Shown here piece by piece: positions 7,218 to 15,727 of a stretch of DNA of 34,338 nt (position 1 is the first letter of the stretch; each line of letters begins with the position of its first letter). The position numbers and the translations under genes are program-made. Under the pieces are notes generated by a model that saw only the letters and a list, made by a program, of their open reading frames with translations, had not been told where the DNA came from and ran no database searches. This stretch comes from Bacillota bacterium (lineage in GTDB: Bacteria > Bacillota > Clostridia > Acetivibrionales > DSM-1351), in NCBI GenBank assembly GCA_023398105.1, contig JAEWST010000077.1, forward strand, positions 1 to 34,338. Reading direction: 5' to 3'.

Positions 7218-8229
7218 CAGAAGGCTTCACCTCCATATTTTCAAATTGATTTTTAATTTCTTTTACAACTTCACACTTAACTAATGGGATGGCTCTTTTT
7301 AAAATTGCAGTTCTAATAGTTTTTGCTTTAGACGAGCCATGACTTTTAATAACAAGTCCCTTTACTCCTAGTACTGGTGCTCCTGCCAGTTCATCAGCAT
7401 TAAATTTGTTTTTAAAATCTTTAAATGCTGATTTCATAAGTAAATAGCAGAGCTTTGTTATTATATTTTTTGTAAATACTGACTTTATTTCTTTTAATAA
7501 TAAAGAACCTACACCCTCAAACAGCTTAAGAGAAACATTACCAACATACCCATCACAAACAGCTATGTCGATATCACCACTTGTAATATCATTTCCCTCC
7601 ATGTTTCCAATAAAATTGACAGATCCTTCAGATAGCATTTTGAATGCATTTTTTAAAGTATCATTCCCCTTTGCATCCTCAGACCCAACATTTAATAAAC
7701 CTACTTTAGGTTTTTGAATCTTATAAATAAGTTTCATATATATAGAACCCATAATTGCAAACTGTAAATAGTTTATAGGTCTACAAACAGTATTCATGCC
7801 TGCATCAATAATTAAAACCATGTTCTTCTTTGATGGCACTAAAGCTGGTAGCGAAGGTCTGTCTATCCCTTTAATGCGACCTAATAACAGCAAAGCACCA
7901 GTCATTAATGCTCCAGTATTTCCTGCTGAAATAAATGCATCACCTTTGTTTTGCTTGATAAGATTAAAACCAACTACCATTGAAGAATCCTTTTTATGTT
8001 TAATAGCTTTTGTAGGAGTATCATCACCTTCAATGACCTCAGTAGCATTTACGATATCAATTCTATCTCTATCATACTTGTTGTCATCTAGTATTTTTTT
8101 GATAACTTCACTTTTTCCAACAAGAGTAATTTTAAAACCATCCTGCATATTAATAGCTTCTACACATCCGTCTATAATAGCCTTAGGTGCATTATCTCCG
8201 CCCATAGCATCAACGATAATATTTATCAC
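7201..8229 (-). CDS. plsX: Phosphate acyltransferase PlsX
   Basis: A soluble enzyme that makes acyl-phosphate from acyl-ACP for the PlsY route to lysophosphatidic acid. About 342 residues, with the family hallmark VDAMGGDNAP near the N-terminus, SAGNTGALM, and a C-terminal GAPVLGVKG. I place the start at the GTG at 8229: GGAG lies about 10 bases upstream, whereas a GTG nine bases earlier (8238) is only one base from GGAG. It lies 46 bases after fapR and overlaps fabH. The fapR-plsX-fabD-fabG-acpP gene set is as in Bacillus, with fabH added here. Confidence 0.95.
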   Translation of the reverse strand: MINIIVDAMGGDNAPKAIIDGCVEAINMQDGFKITLVGKSEVIKKILDDNKYDRDRIDIVNATEVIEGDDTPTKAIKHKKDSSMVVGFNLIKQNKGDAFISAGNTGALMTGALLLLGRIKGIDRPSLPALVPSKKNMVLIIDAGMNTVCRPINYLQFAIMGSIYMKLIYKIQKPKVGLLNVGSEDAKGNDTLKNAFKMLSEGSVNFIGNMEGNDITSGDIDIAVCDGYVGNVSLKLFEGVGSLLLKEIKSVFTKNIITKLCYLLMKSAFKDFKNKFNADELAGAPVLGVKGLVIKSHGSSKAKTIRTAILKRAIPLVKCEVVKEIKNQFENMEVKPSDDEIS

Positions 8230-8275
8230 GTGATTCACACTCCATTATTTCTCTGTTATTTAAGAATAATATTAT

Positions 8276-8854
8276 TTAAGATTTAACATTATTCTTATCT
8301 ATAGTAACTAGTATAAATTTACCTCTAAAAACCTCTATGTTTTTTTCATATATTTTAACCCATACGATAAATCTACTTCCTTTATTTTTCTTTACATCTG
8401 CCTTCGCAACAATCTTTGCACCAGAGTAAACAGGAATTTTATATTTAATATTAGCAATACCCACAAGAGCCACTTGTGCATCTATTACTGCAATTGCAAG
8501 AGTTTCAGCTAAAGAATAGATAAAATGTCCTCTTACAATACGGGTTTTCTCAAAAGCCATGGAATCATTTGTTTCCATCAAAGATATTGCACTTAATCCC
8601 AATTGCAAATCAATTAACTCACCTATTAGTTCCTTACCTTCAATAGACTTTAGTTTTTCTTGATTACTCTCTGCAACATTTTTTATTCTCTCCCTGAGCT
8701 CAGGAATTCCCAACTCAAGTCTATCTAGTCTTATTGTTGGTACGCTAACCTTAAAAAAATCGGCTAATTCTTCATCTGTTAAAAATGGATCATATTTGAT
8801 CTTTTCAAGGAGGGTCTTCTGCCTCTGCTGTTTCTGTGATGATGATCTACTCAA
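8276..8854 (-). CDS. fapR: Fatty-acid and phospholipid biosynthesis repressor FapR
   Basis: About 192 residues. An N-terminal helix-turn-helix contains DEELADFFKVSVPTIRLDRLE and is followed by the family linker GIPELRERIKNVAE. The rest is a hotdog-fold effector domain (RGHFIYSLAETLAIAVID). In Bacillus FapR represses lipid genes and is released by malonyl-CoA. The start is taken as TTG at 8854, 9 bases after AAGGAG; a TTG at 8860 lies only 3 bases from it. It is the first gene of the operon, and a FapR-like operator sits in its own leader, so autoregulation is expected. Confidence 0.95.
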   Translation of the reverse strand: MSRSSSQKQQRQKTLLEKIKYDPFLTDEELADFFKVSVPTIRLDRLELGIPELRERIKNVAESNQEKLKSIEGKELIGELIDLQLGLSAISLMETNDSMAFEKTRIVRGHFIYSLAETLAIAVIDAQVALVGIANIKYKIPVYSGAKIVAKADVKKNKGSRFIVWVKIYEKNIEVFRGKFILVTIDKNNVKS

Positions 8855-8893
8855 AAACAAACACTCCTTATATATCTATTATCATTTTATATA

Positions 8894-8912
8894 ATTATTA
8901 CCTGATACTAAT
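8894..8912. promoter_or_regulatory. FapR operator
   Basis: ATTATTACCTGATACTAAT matches the known FapR box (ATTAGTACCTGRTACTAAT) with one difference, and the palindrome arms flank CCTGA. It lies 14-32 bases downstream of the -10 box of the fapR promoter, so bound FapR should block early transcription. Looser relatives (ATTATTCCCT near 8966, ATTATTACCT near 9068) lie upstream, but their second half-sites are poor. Confidence 0.8.
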
Positions 8913-8925
8913 TTCTGATAACAAG

Positions 8926-8954
8926 ATTATATATTAACTTTTATGTTATTGCAA
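8926..8954 (-). promoter_or_regulatory. Sigma-A promoter of the fapR-plsX-fab operon
   Basis: On the minus strand TTGCAA (8949-8954), 17 bases, then TATAAT (8926-8931). The start point would fall near 8919, just before the FapR operator. The rest of the 8955-9179 gap holds only AT-rich sequence with repeated ATTATTNCCT-like stretches and no convincing gene. Confidence 0.75.
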
Positions 8955-9179
8955 CTATTTTATGATATTATTCCCTAAAACTCCTATTCAGATTATTATT
9001 TTTATCCTTAAAACTATTAGAAACAAGCTTATATCAGCTTATTATTAATTAAAACTATTCTGATATTATTACCTAATTCATATTCAATTAGAAGTATTAA
9101 TAGCAATATTCAAAGAATTTATTATTGCTCCTCGAATCAAACTTTGCCCTCAAATTTCTTGCGTTTTATGGCATAAAAT

Positions 9180-9206
9180 ATAGCCGCAACTCATTATTAC
9201 GGCTAT
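9180..9206 (-). terminator. Terminator after pgsA
   Basis: ATAGCCG (9180-9186) pairs with CGGCTAT (9200-9206) around a 13-base loop. On the minus strand it is followed by ATTTTATG. It lies about 50 bases after the pgsA stop. The short stem and broken T-run make it moderate in strength. Confidence 0.6.
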
Positions 9207-9255
9207 TCAAAAAATTCAATATTAATAATACTCCTATTAAATCAATAGCAATTTT

Positions 9256-9876
9256 TTACTTATTACTTGATCTCAAAATTTTTCCATTTTTTATAAAGAA
9301 ATCAATACCTGAATAAATAGTTACTATAACTGCTAAAAACATTAAATAAGTACCAATAGGTATATTTGTTATCAAGGAAAACGGCCAATTTTCCAGTAAA
9401 CATACTGATACAGCTACTGTTTGCAATACCATCTTGATTTTACCTGAATTATTAGCAGCAATTACTTGCCCTTCAGCTGCTGCAATGGAACGAAATCCTG
9501 TAACAAGTAATTCTCTAGAAATAATTATCATAGCAGCCCAACCAGTTATTACTTCATTTTGAACCAAAGCTATTAATGCTGCTGTAATTAAAAGCTTATC
9601 TGCAATAGGATCAAGAAATTTTCCCAAAGCTGTTACAAGTTTGTGCTTTCTAGCAATATAACCATCTACACCATCGGTGCTTGCCGCCAAAATAAAAATA
9701 AATGCAGCTATATAATTCCCTGTCCCATTAATAAATCTATTAATAGCTATCATTTCATCCTTAAGAAACTTTAGTAAAGGAAAACTAACTGTAGCATCAG
9801 GAATTGGTATTAAAAATATCATTAATAATGGTACTAATATAATCCTAGATACTGTAATTTTATTTGGTAAATTCAT
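9256..9876 (-). CDS. pgsA: CDP-diacylglycerol-glycerol-3-phosphate 3-phosphatidyltransferase
   Basis: A 206-residue membrane enzyme making phosphatidylglycerol phosphate. The CDP-alcohol phosphotransferase motif D-x2-D-G-x2-A-R-x8-G-x3-D-x3-D is complete: D68, D71, G72, A75, R76, G85, D89 and D93. Several hydrophobic segments are seen (about 9-24, 54-66, 95-115, 150-190). The start ATG overlaps the end of rimO by 17 bases, with GGAGAGG inside rimO, so the two are co-translated. In Bacillus pgsA lies beside cinA and recA; here it has moved with rimO but stays in the same neighbourhood. Confidence 0.95.
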   Translation of the reverse strand: MNLPNKITVSRIILVPLLMIFLIPIPDATVSFPLLKFLKDEMIAINRFINGTGNYIAAFIFILAASTDGVDGYIARKHKLVTALGKFLDPIADKLLITAALIALVQNEVITGWAAMIIISRELLVTGFRSIAAAEGQVIAANNSGKIKMVLQTVAVSVCLLENWPFSLITNIPIGTYLMFLAVIVTIYSGIDFFIKNGKILRSSNK

Positions 9877-11200
9877 TTATGACCTCTCCTATCACATCAT
9901 ATTCTTCCGCATTTAATATCCTTATATCAACAAAGGTTCCCATCGTAAGCGGTTCATTGCTAGTAAAATATACTAACCCATCTATCTCAGGAGCTTCTGC
10001 ATAAGTACGTCCATAATAGAATATACCATCATCAGCAATTCCGTCAACAATTGCTTTGTATATTTTTCCTGTTCTATTACTGTTTTTATTCTTGCTAATA
10101 GCATTTTGAAGTTCTAATACTGCTTTCTGTCGTCTTAGTTTTAGTTTTTTGTTTACTTGATTTTTCATCTTTGCAGCTGGAGTGCCCTCTTCCTTTGAAT
10201 AAGTAAAAACACCCAATCTATCAAACTTAAATTCATCAACAAAACTAATTAATTGCTCAAAATCTTCTTCAGTTTCGTCAGGGAATCCCACTATTATAGT
10301 CGTTCTAATAACTATATCCTTTACATTCTCTCTTAGCTTGTATAGTGCTGTACGAATCTCGGAAATACTACCACGACGGCCCATAAGCTTCAAGATTCTA
10401 TCAGAAGCATGTTGGATAGGAATATCCATATACTTACACACCTTTGAATTTGATGCTATTTCTTGTATTAGCTGATCATCAATCTCCTCAGGATAACAGT
10501 ATAACAATCGGATCCATTCAATGCCTGTGATTTTTGATAAATTTTGTATAAGCTCAGGTAGCATTTTTCTACCGTATAAATCTAATCCATACCTAGTTGT
10601 ATCTTGTGCAACTAGTATTAGCTCTTTCGCACCATTTTTAGCTAAAGACTCTGCTTCACTTATCAAAGCTTCCATTCTTCTGCTTCTGTATTTACCCCTC
10701 AAATATGGAATAATACAATATGTGCATTTGTTGTCGCAACCTTCAGATATTTTCAAATAAACTGATTGCTTGCTAGAGGAAATAATACGTTCATTATCAA
10801 GATAATTTACATCTTCAAGCTTTCCGTATGAAACAGTTTTCTCACCTTTGTAAGCTGTATTTATTGTTTCTGCTATCTCTTCATAATTACCAGTACCAAG
10901 TATTGCATCAACCTCTGGTATTTGTTCTAGTATAAGTTCTTTATATCTTTCTGCCATACAGCCTGTTACTATTAATATTTCACAATTTCTTTTCTTTTCC
11001 TCTGCCATCTCCAAAATAGTATTTATTGATTCTTGCTGTGCAGATTCTATAAATCCACAGGTATTTACAATTAAAATATTTGCTAGTGATTTATCATTAA
11101 CAATTTCATAATTTGCTTTTGATAACAATCCAAGCATTATTTCACTATCTACTAAATTTTTAGGGCATCCTAAGGAAACAATGCCAATTTTTTTGTTCAC
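9860..11200 (-). CDS. rimO: Ribosomal protein S12 methylthiotransferase
   Basis: A 446-residue radical SAM enzyme that methylthiolates an aspartate of ribosomal protein S12. The N-terminal UPF0004 domain carries Cys12 (SLGCPKN), Cys48 (NTCGF) and Cys81 (TGCMAE) for one 4Fe-4S cluster. The radical SAM cluster is C155-x3-C159-x2-C162 (CDNKCTYC), and a TRAM domain closes the protein. SLGCPKNLVDSE separates RimO from MiaB. The start is GTG at 11200, with AGGAGG 5-6 bases upstream. A promoter lies at 11253-11281, and pgsA follows with overlap. Confidence 0.96.
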   Translation of the reverse strand: MNKKIGIVSLGCPKNLVDSEIMLGLLSKANYEIVNDKSLANILIVNTCGFIESAQQESINTILEMAEEKKRNCEILIVTGCMAERYKELILEQIPEVDAILGTGNYEEIAETINTAYKGEKTVSYGKLEDVNYLDNERIISSSKQSVYLKISEGCDNKCTYCIIPYLRGKYRSRRMEALISEAESLAKNGAKELILVAQDTTRYGLDLYGRKMLPELIQNLSKITGIEWIRLLYCYPEEIDDQLIQEIASNSKVCKYMDIPIQHASDRILKLMGRRGSISEIRTALYKLRENVKDIVIRTTIIVGFPDETEEDFEQLISFVDEFKFDRLGVFTYSKEEGTPAAKMKNQVNKKLKLRRQKAVLELQNAISKNKNSNRTGKIYKAIVDGIADDGIFYYGRTYAEAPEIDGLVYFTSNEPLTMGTFVDIRILNAEEYDVIGEVINEFTK

Positions 11201-11252
11201 AATTCCCTCCTAAAATACATTTATATAATTATTGCTATAGTATAGGCATTTA

Positions 11253-11281
11253 TTTATATATAATATTTTTTACTTAATCAA
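11253..11281 (-). promoter_or_regulatory. Promoter of rimO-pgsA
   Basis: On the minus strand TTGATT (11276-11281), 17 bases, TATAAA (11253-11258), about 50 bases before the rimO GTG. It is a good fit to sigma-A apart from two -35 bases and one -10 base. Confidence 0.55.
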
Positions 11282-11620
11282 ACTTTCCAACTCAATCCTC
11301 GTAGTAATATATACTGCTTAAAGCTTTGTAATTTAAGCGTTATATCAATTACTCTATTTAACAGAAGTCTGCTAATATCAGTAATTACAAGTGCTTTTAA
11401 AGCGAAGCTCGAGTTTCTAACATAAAAGTCTATTAGTACTCAATAACTAACAAATAAATAAAAACTCTAATAGAAATTATTTAATAATATTTATAAATTG
11501 TCAATGCAATAATAAAATTATTTTCAATTATTTAATATTTTGGGGGTGCAGTTCAGTCCTTTTAGATTATAAACTCAGGCTATGGGTGTTCATACTTATC
11601 AATGTTTTGTTTCCATACTT
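11282..11620. other. Gene-free stretch between recX and rimO
   Basis: No reading frame with a ribosome site is seen on either strand. The piece around 11374-11403 (ATCAGTAATTACAAGTGC onward) resembles 24503-24530, so it may be a decayed dispersed repeat. A GGGGGTGCAG block at 11542-11551 stands out for GC, but I could not pair it into a convincing terminator for recX. Confidence 0.5.
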
Positions 11621-12256
11621 TTAGTAATCTTCAAAGCTCTCATCAGGTACAAATTTGCTTATCACTCTTGATATTTGTTGAAAGTTAAATCCTCTATTAG
11701 CTAAAAATGACCTCATTTTTTGAAGAGTTTTTTCGTCAAAAGAAGTCGTTTTTGAAAATTTTTTCTCTATAAGCTTAAAAGCTATTCTATCTTCATCTAA
11801 TTGTATTTCTTCAAAGGCATTATTTATAGTATTATCAGTAATACCCTTATAGCTTAATTCCATTGATAACATTTTCATAGACTTTGGCTGAAGCTTAGTT
11901 TTCTCATTTATATATTTAATAGCATATTTGTAATCGTTTATGTAATCTATCTGAATTAAACAATAAATAACTTTATTAATTGTCTCTTCATTATATCCAA
12001 GTTCTGAAAGTTTTTGCTCTACCTCATATGATGTTCTAAGTTTAAAGGCAAGATACTTAACAGCACTACATTTTGCTGCATCTAGCACCTCATAATTCAA
12101 TATAAATTCTAAAGTCTCTGGCGTAATATCCTTGCCTTTATATAGATCTAAAGCTTTAATACGTTTTTGTGGCAAGCAAAAGGAAATAGTGTCATCAACA
12201 TACACTACAGCCATTGTTGCAACGCTTTTATTTACTTCAATAGATGTGATAATCAC
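11621..12256 (-). CDS. recX: Recombination regulator RecX
   Basis: About 211 residues with the RecX helical repeats (AVKYLAFKLRTSYEVEQKL, DYINDYKYAIKYI, MRSFLANRGFNFQQI). RecX modulates RecA filament formation. I start it at GTG 12256, 6 bases after AAGGAGG, giving M-I-I-T-S-I-E-V as usual for clostridial RecX. The ATG nine codons upstream would place the ribosome site inside the gene. It lies downstream of recA on the same strand, but a strong terminator and 470 bases separate them, so it may need readthrough or its own promoter. Confidence 0.9.
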   Translation of the reverse strand: MIITSIEVNKSVATMAVVYVDDTISFCLPQKRIKALDLYKGKDITPETLEFILNYEVLDAAKCSAVKYLAFKLRTSYEVEQKLSELGYNEETINKVIYCLIQIDYINDYKYAIKYINEKTKLQPKSMKMLSMELSYKGITDNTINNAFEEIQLDEDRIAFKLIEKKFSKTTSFDEKTLQKMRSFLANRGFNFQQISRVISKFVPDESFEDY

Positions 12257-12729
12257 ATTAACCCTCCTTATAATAACTTTCATTTACTCGTATTATCTCG
12301 CTTAATCTTAGAATTCAATATCAACCCGAGAGCGTTTTGGGACAAATATTCTGTATTAGAATAATACTGGATTATGTAGGTTAGCCCTCGGCTCCTAAAA
12401 AGTATCTTACTCAAACTTAGCAGTTGAATATACTGATTGAAGCCTTTTAATATCAATCGTTGTGGCAATTACTATCGGCTAAATACATATCGGACGATAG
12501 CTTGGGTTTAGGGCTAGCACAAAAACAAACTTTGTACGAACATTATGCTTTTTCAAACAACAAAAACCCACAAGTGGGTTTTTGTTAGTATTGGTAAACT
12601 TAGAAGTCATAAAACAAAATTTAAACTCAAACTGCGTAAAATAATAGCTCGCTTAAAAACCGATAGCTTGTCGGAAGCTTGTCGGACAAATTCTTTAAAC
12701 CATAATTGACTTTAGTAAATATCACAACA
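12257..12729. other. Gene-free stretch between recA and recX
   Basis: Apart from the terminator at 12559-12586, there is no supported gene. It is patchy in GC and full of small repeats: AGCTTGTCGGA in tandem (12664-12674 and 12676-12686), CCGATAGCTTGTCGG as a short hairpin, AGCCCT (about 12383) against AGGGCT (about 12510), and CTTACTCAAACTTAGCA, which recurs with two changes near 13937. It looks like repeat debris. Confidence 0.45.
12559..12586 (-). terminator. Terminator after recA
   Basis: CAAAAACCCAC (12561-12571) pairs with GTGGGTTTTTG (12574-12584), extended by AA/TT. The minus strand reads through a T-rich end. It lies 145 bases after the recA stop and is symmetric enough to act in both directions. 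Confidence 0.8.
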
Positions 12730-13779
12730 TTATTTAATTACGTCAGTTTTATCAATTCCTTCGTCTTCAGCACTATCAACTTTCTCTGTCTGTGCAACTG
12801 AAGAAAAGTTGTTTCTTACCATTTTTTCAATCTCTGCACAAATTGCAGTATTTTCTTTTAAATATTGCTTTGAGTTTTCTCTTCCTTGACCTATACGCTG
12901 ACCATTATATGAGAACCAAGCACCGCTCTTGTTTACAATTTCCATATTTACAGCAATATCGAGAATACTACCAACTTTGGATATACCTTCACCATAGACA
13001 ATGTCAAACTCTGCTTCTTTAAATGGTGGGGCAATCTTGTTCTTAACTACTTTAACTCTCGTCCTATTACCTACTACTTCATTTCCTTGCTTTAAAGCTT
13101 CTATTCTTCTTACATCAAGACGAACTGATGAATAGAATTTTAGTGCCCTTCCTCCAGGTGTAACCTCAGGATTTCCAAACATAATACCAACCTTTTCACG
13201 GAGCTGGTTAATAAATATAGCTGTTGTCCTAGATTTGCTTATTATTCCAGCTAATTTACGAAGTGCCTGAGACATCAGTCTGGCTTGTAATCCAACATGA
13301 GCATCTCCCATTTCTCCATCTATTTCAGCTTTTGGAACAAGTGCTGCAACAGAGTCAACAACAATAATGTCTATAGCACCACTTCTAACAAGAGCTTCTG
13401 TAATTTCCAACGCCTGCTCACCTGTATCAGGCTGAGATACTATTAAATTCTCTATATCAACTCCAAGATTTTTGGCATACTTAGGATCAAGAGCATGTTC
13501 AGCATCAATAAATGCAGCTTCCCCACCCATCTTTTGAGCTTCAGCAATCATGTGAAGTGCAACTGTTGTCTTACCAGAGGATTCAGGTCCATAAATCTCA
13601 ACAATTCTTCCTCTAGGCACTCCACCAATTCCAAGTGCAATATCAAGACTCAATGAACCAGTAGGGATAAACTCAACATTCATATGTGCGTTTTCTCCTA
13701 ATTTCATAACAGAGCCTTTACCAAATTGTTTTTCGATCTGACCAAGAGCCATTTCTAATGCTTTTTTCTTTTCTATCAT
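12730..13779 (-). CDS. recA: Recombinase RecA
   Basis: A 349-residue ATP-dependent strand-exchange protein and SOS co-protease. It has Walker A GPESSGKTT (64-72), VVDSVAALVPKAEIDGEMGD, the ALRKLAG segment and FINQLREKVGIMFGNPE. The length and N-terminus (MIEKKKALEMAL) are standard. The ATG at 13779 follows GAGGAGG. The promoter and LexA box just upstream show SOS control. murJ lies 232 bases upstream on the same strand, but the strong private promoter means recA need not depend on it. Confidence 0.98.
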   Translation of the reverse strand: MIEKKKALEMALGQIEKQFGKGSVMKLGENAHMNVEFIPTGSLSLDIALGIGGVPRGRIVEIYGPESSGKTTVALHMIAEAQKMGGEAAFIDAEHALDPKYAKNLGVDIENLIVSQPDTGEQALEITEALVRSGAIDIIVVDSVAALVPKAEIDGEMGDAHVGLQARLMSQALRKLAGIISKSRTTAIFINQLREKVGIMFGNPEVTPGGRALKFYSSVRLDVRRIEALKQGNEVVGNRTRVKVVKNKIAPPFKEAEFDIVYGEGISKVGSILDIAVNMEIVNKSGAWFSYNGQRIGQGRENSKQYLKENTAICAEIEKMVRNNFSSVAQTEKVDSAEDEGIDKTDVIK

Positions 13780-13801
13780 GTGATTTCCTCCTCACAATTC
13801 T

Positions 13802-13814
13802 CGAACGTTTGTTC
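13802..13814. promoter_or_regulatory. LexA (SOS) operator of recA
   Basis: CGAACGTTTGTTC fits the Gram-positive SOS box (CGAAC-N4-GTTC/Y). It lies 6 bases downstream of the recA -10 box, overlapping the expected start point, so bound LexA would block recA transcription. Confidence 0.85.
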
Positions 13815-13820
13815 TTTTAA

Positions 13821-13849
13821 ATTATATAGCTTTTTATCTTTATAGTCAA
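13821..13849 (-). promoter_or_regulatory. Sigma-A promoter of recA
   Basis: On the minus strand TTGACT (13844-13849), exactly 17 bases, then TATAAT (13821-13826). This is the best promoter match in the window, and the SOS box follows it. Confidence 0.85.
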
Positions 13850-14011
13850 CTAATAAAATAAATATTTTTTAATTAACTCTTTAGCTTATATCACTAACTT
13901 TATTAGATCACTTTCTGATAACCAACTATTAAGTACTTACTCAAACTCGGCATCTTACCTCTTTATTCTGGAAACAACTTGTTATCCACCAAGCAAAAGA
14001 AGTTCTCGAAA

Positions 14012-15613
14012 TCATGTTTTTTTAAGTTTCTTAAATATTACATTCATCCTATCAAATAACTTATTTTTAAATGCAATCGCTTCGTTAACCTTCAACAGCA
14101 TTGTCGCAGCAAAGTAAATTAGAACACCTACTGCAATTTCTATTCCTAACGCAAGTATTTCAATCAACTTGGAATTAATGGAGAACTTTTGCAAGAAGTT
14201 AATTGGAATTAATTTATTCATAAAGAAAATTACTAGACCCATTATTGCCCCAGCCACAAAGAGTTTTCCAGCATACTTAATAAGCTTTTTCCACTCCATT
14301 CCCTGCATTTTCTTCGATAGAACACTCATCATAATAATCATATATACTACACTTATTATGGAGTAGGATAAAGACATACCTGCAACGCCTAAATCTGTTG
14401 TATTAAAAAATATAGTACAGAACACATAATTAAGCACCATTGACAAAACACCTATATATAATGGCGTTATCGTATCATTATTAGCATAAAAGGCTCTCGT
14501 AAGGATTGCAAGCATTGATTGTGCTATCATTGCAGCAGTGAACATAATCAGAATTTCTCCAGCAACAGATATTCTTTCAACGCCAATTGCTTGAGACCAT
14601 TTATAAACAACACTAATTAACGGCTCAGCTAGTATAATGCAACCTACCGCAGATGGTATTATTAAATAGAGAACTGTTTTAAAGGCGTTATTTAGTAAAG
14701 CTTTAAACTCATCTAGTTTTTTCAATGCAAGCTTTTCAGATAATGTGGGAAGCAGTGCCGTTCCTAAACCCATAGCAAATATACCATATGGAAGCTGCCA
14801 CAAGTCATTTGCATTACCGTAGGCAGTTACAGCTCCATCTAAATCATATAGTGATGTAAAGCGTTGGGTAATTATGAGGTTGACTTGAATAATTGCAGAA
14901 GCAAGTAATGATGGAATTGCAAGTTTGAATAATCTCCTGAAGCCCTGATGATGCCATAGAATTTTGGGCTTATAATACTTAAAATTGGGAAAAGCAAAGG
15001 AAATCTGTATTATGAAGTATATAATAGCACTTGCGAGTATTCCATAAGCAACATATTTAACTCCAAATCTACTCAAAACAAAGATACTTAGTGCTACCCC
15101 AAGATTGTATATTGAAGGTCCATAAGCTGCTGCTGCAAAGCGCTGATATGAATTTAACACACCATTTGTTAGCCCTGCCAGCATCATAAAAGCAACTGAC
15201 GGAAAAAGTATTCTTGTCAACTGTATTGTAAGCTCTCTCTTCTCTCCATAAAACCCTAATGCAGTAATTGAAACCACCGCTGGTGCAAAAATAACACCCA
15301 AAATACAAAGAAAAATCATTGCAATAAGTATAACATTTACAAAAGTACCAACTGCTTTCCAGCCATCCTCTTCTTCATCCTTTGCCAAATATCCCGATAA
15401 TACAGGTATAACTGCTGCTGCAATAGCACCACCAATAAGTAAATTGTACATTAAATCGGTAGTTTTAAATGCAGCCATTAAAGAATCTGATTGTGAAGCT
15501 GTAAGTAAATTATTAATTAATATAGTTCTCAGATAGCCAGTAATTCTACTGACAACAATAGATGTCATTACAATTATTGCGGCACCTGTTAGCTTTTTGT
15601 TTTTAGAATTCAA
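14012..15613 (-). CDS. murJ: Lipid II flippase MurJ
   Basis: A 533-residue polytopic membrane protein of the MviN/MurJ branch of the MOP exporter superfamily, which flips lipid II for peptidoglycan synthesis. It has many hydrophobic segments (about 14 expected) and family features such as SRITGYLRTILI near the N-terminus, LPTLSEKLA in the middle and RAFYANNDTITP later. The start is TTG at 15613, 8 bases after AGGGGG. A perfect 7-bp hairpin touches this ribosome site on its upstream side. cinA lies 114 bases upstream on the same strand with no clear terminator between, so the two may be co-transcribed. Confidence 0.93.
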   Translation of the reverse strand: MNSKNKKLTGAAIIVMTSIVVSRITGYLRTILINNLLTASQSDSLMAAFKTTDLMYNLLIGGAIAAAVIPVLSGYLAKDEEEDGWKAVGTFVNVILIAMIFLCILGVIFAPAVVSITALGFYGEKRELTIQLTRILFPSVAFMMLAGLTNGVLNSYQRFAAAAYGPSIYNLGVALSIFVLSRFGVKYVAYGILASAIIYFIIQISFAFPNFKYYKPKILWHHQGFRRLFKLAIPSLLASAIIQVNLIITQRFTSLYDLDGAVTAYGNANDLWQLPYGIFAMGLGTALLPTLSEKLALKKLDEFKALLNNAFKTVLYLIIPSAVGCIILAEPLISVVYKWSQAIGVERISVAGEILIMFTAAMIAQSMLAILTRAFYANNDTITPLYIGVLSMVLNYVFCTIFFNTTDLGVAGMSLSYSIISVVYMIIMMSVLSKKMQGMEWKKLIKYAGKLFVAGAIMGLVIFFMNKLIPINFLQKFSINSKLIEILALGIEIAVGVLIYFAATMLLKVNEAIAFKNKLFDRMNVIFKKLKKT

Positions 15614-15627
15614 CTTATTAACCCCCT

Positions 15628-15644
15628 GACTGCACCTTGCAGTC
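15628..15644 (-). promoter_or_regulatory. Hairpin next to the murJ ribosome site
   Basis: On the minus strand GACTGCA-AGG-TGCAGTC, a perfect 7-bp stem with a 3-base loop, ends directly before AGGGGG of murJ. There is no T-run, so it is a poor terminator. It could shape access to the murJ start. A second 7-bp stem with the same AGG loop lies at 19741-19757. Confidence 0.4.
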
Positions 15645-15727
15645 CTTATTCGTTTGTTTATTTTATTTTTTTAATTTTCTCATTTTAAAATTATAGGTGT
15701 GGGAGACTTTTATATGCGAAAATTAAT

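Noticed and set aside
8900..9120. CRISPR-like regular repeats
   Set aside because: The ATTATTNCCT stretches are short, uneven and degenerate; no spacer-repeat regularity exists here or elsewhere in the window.
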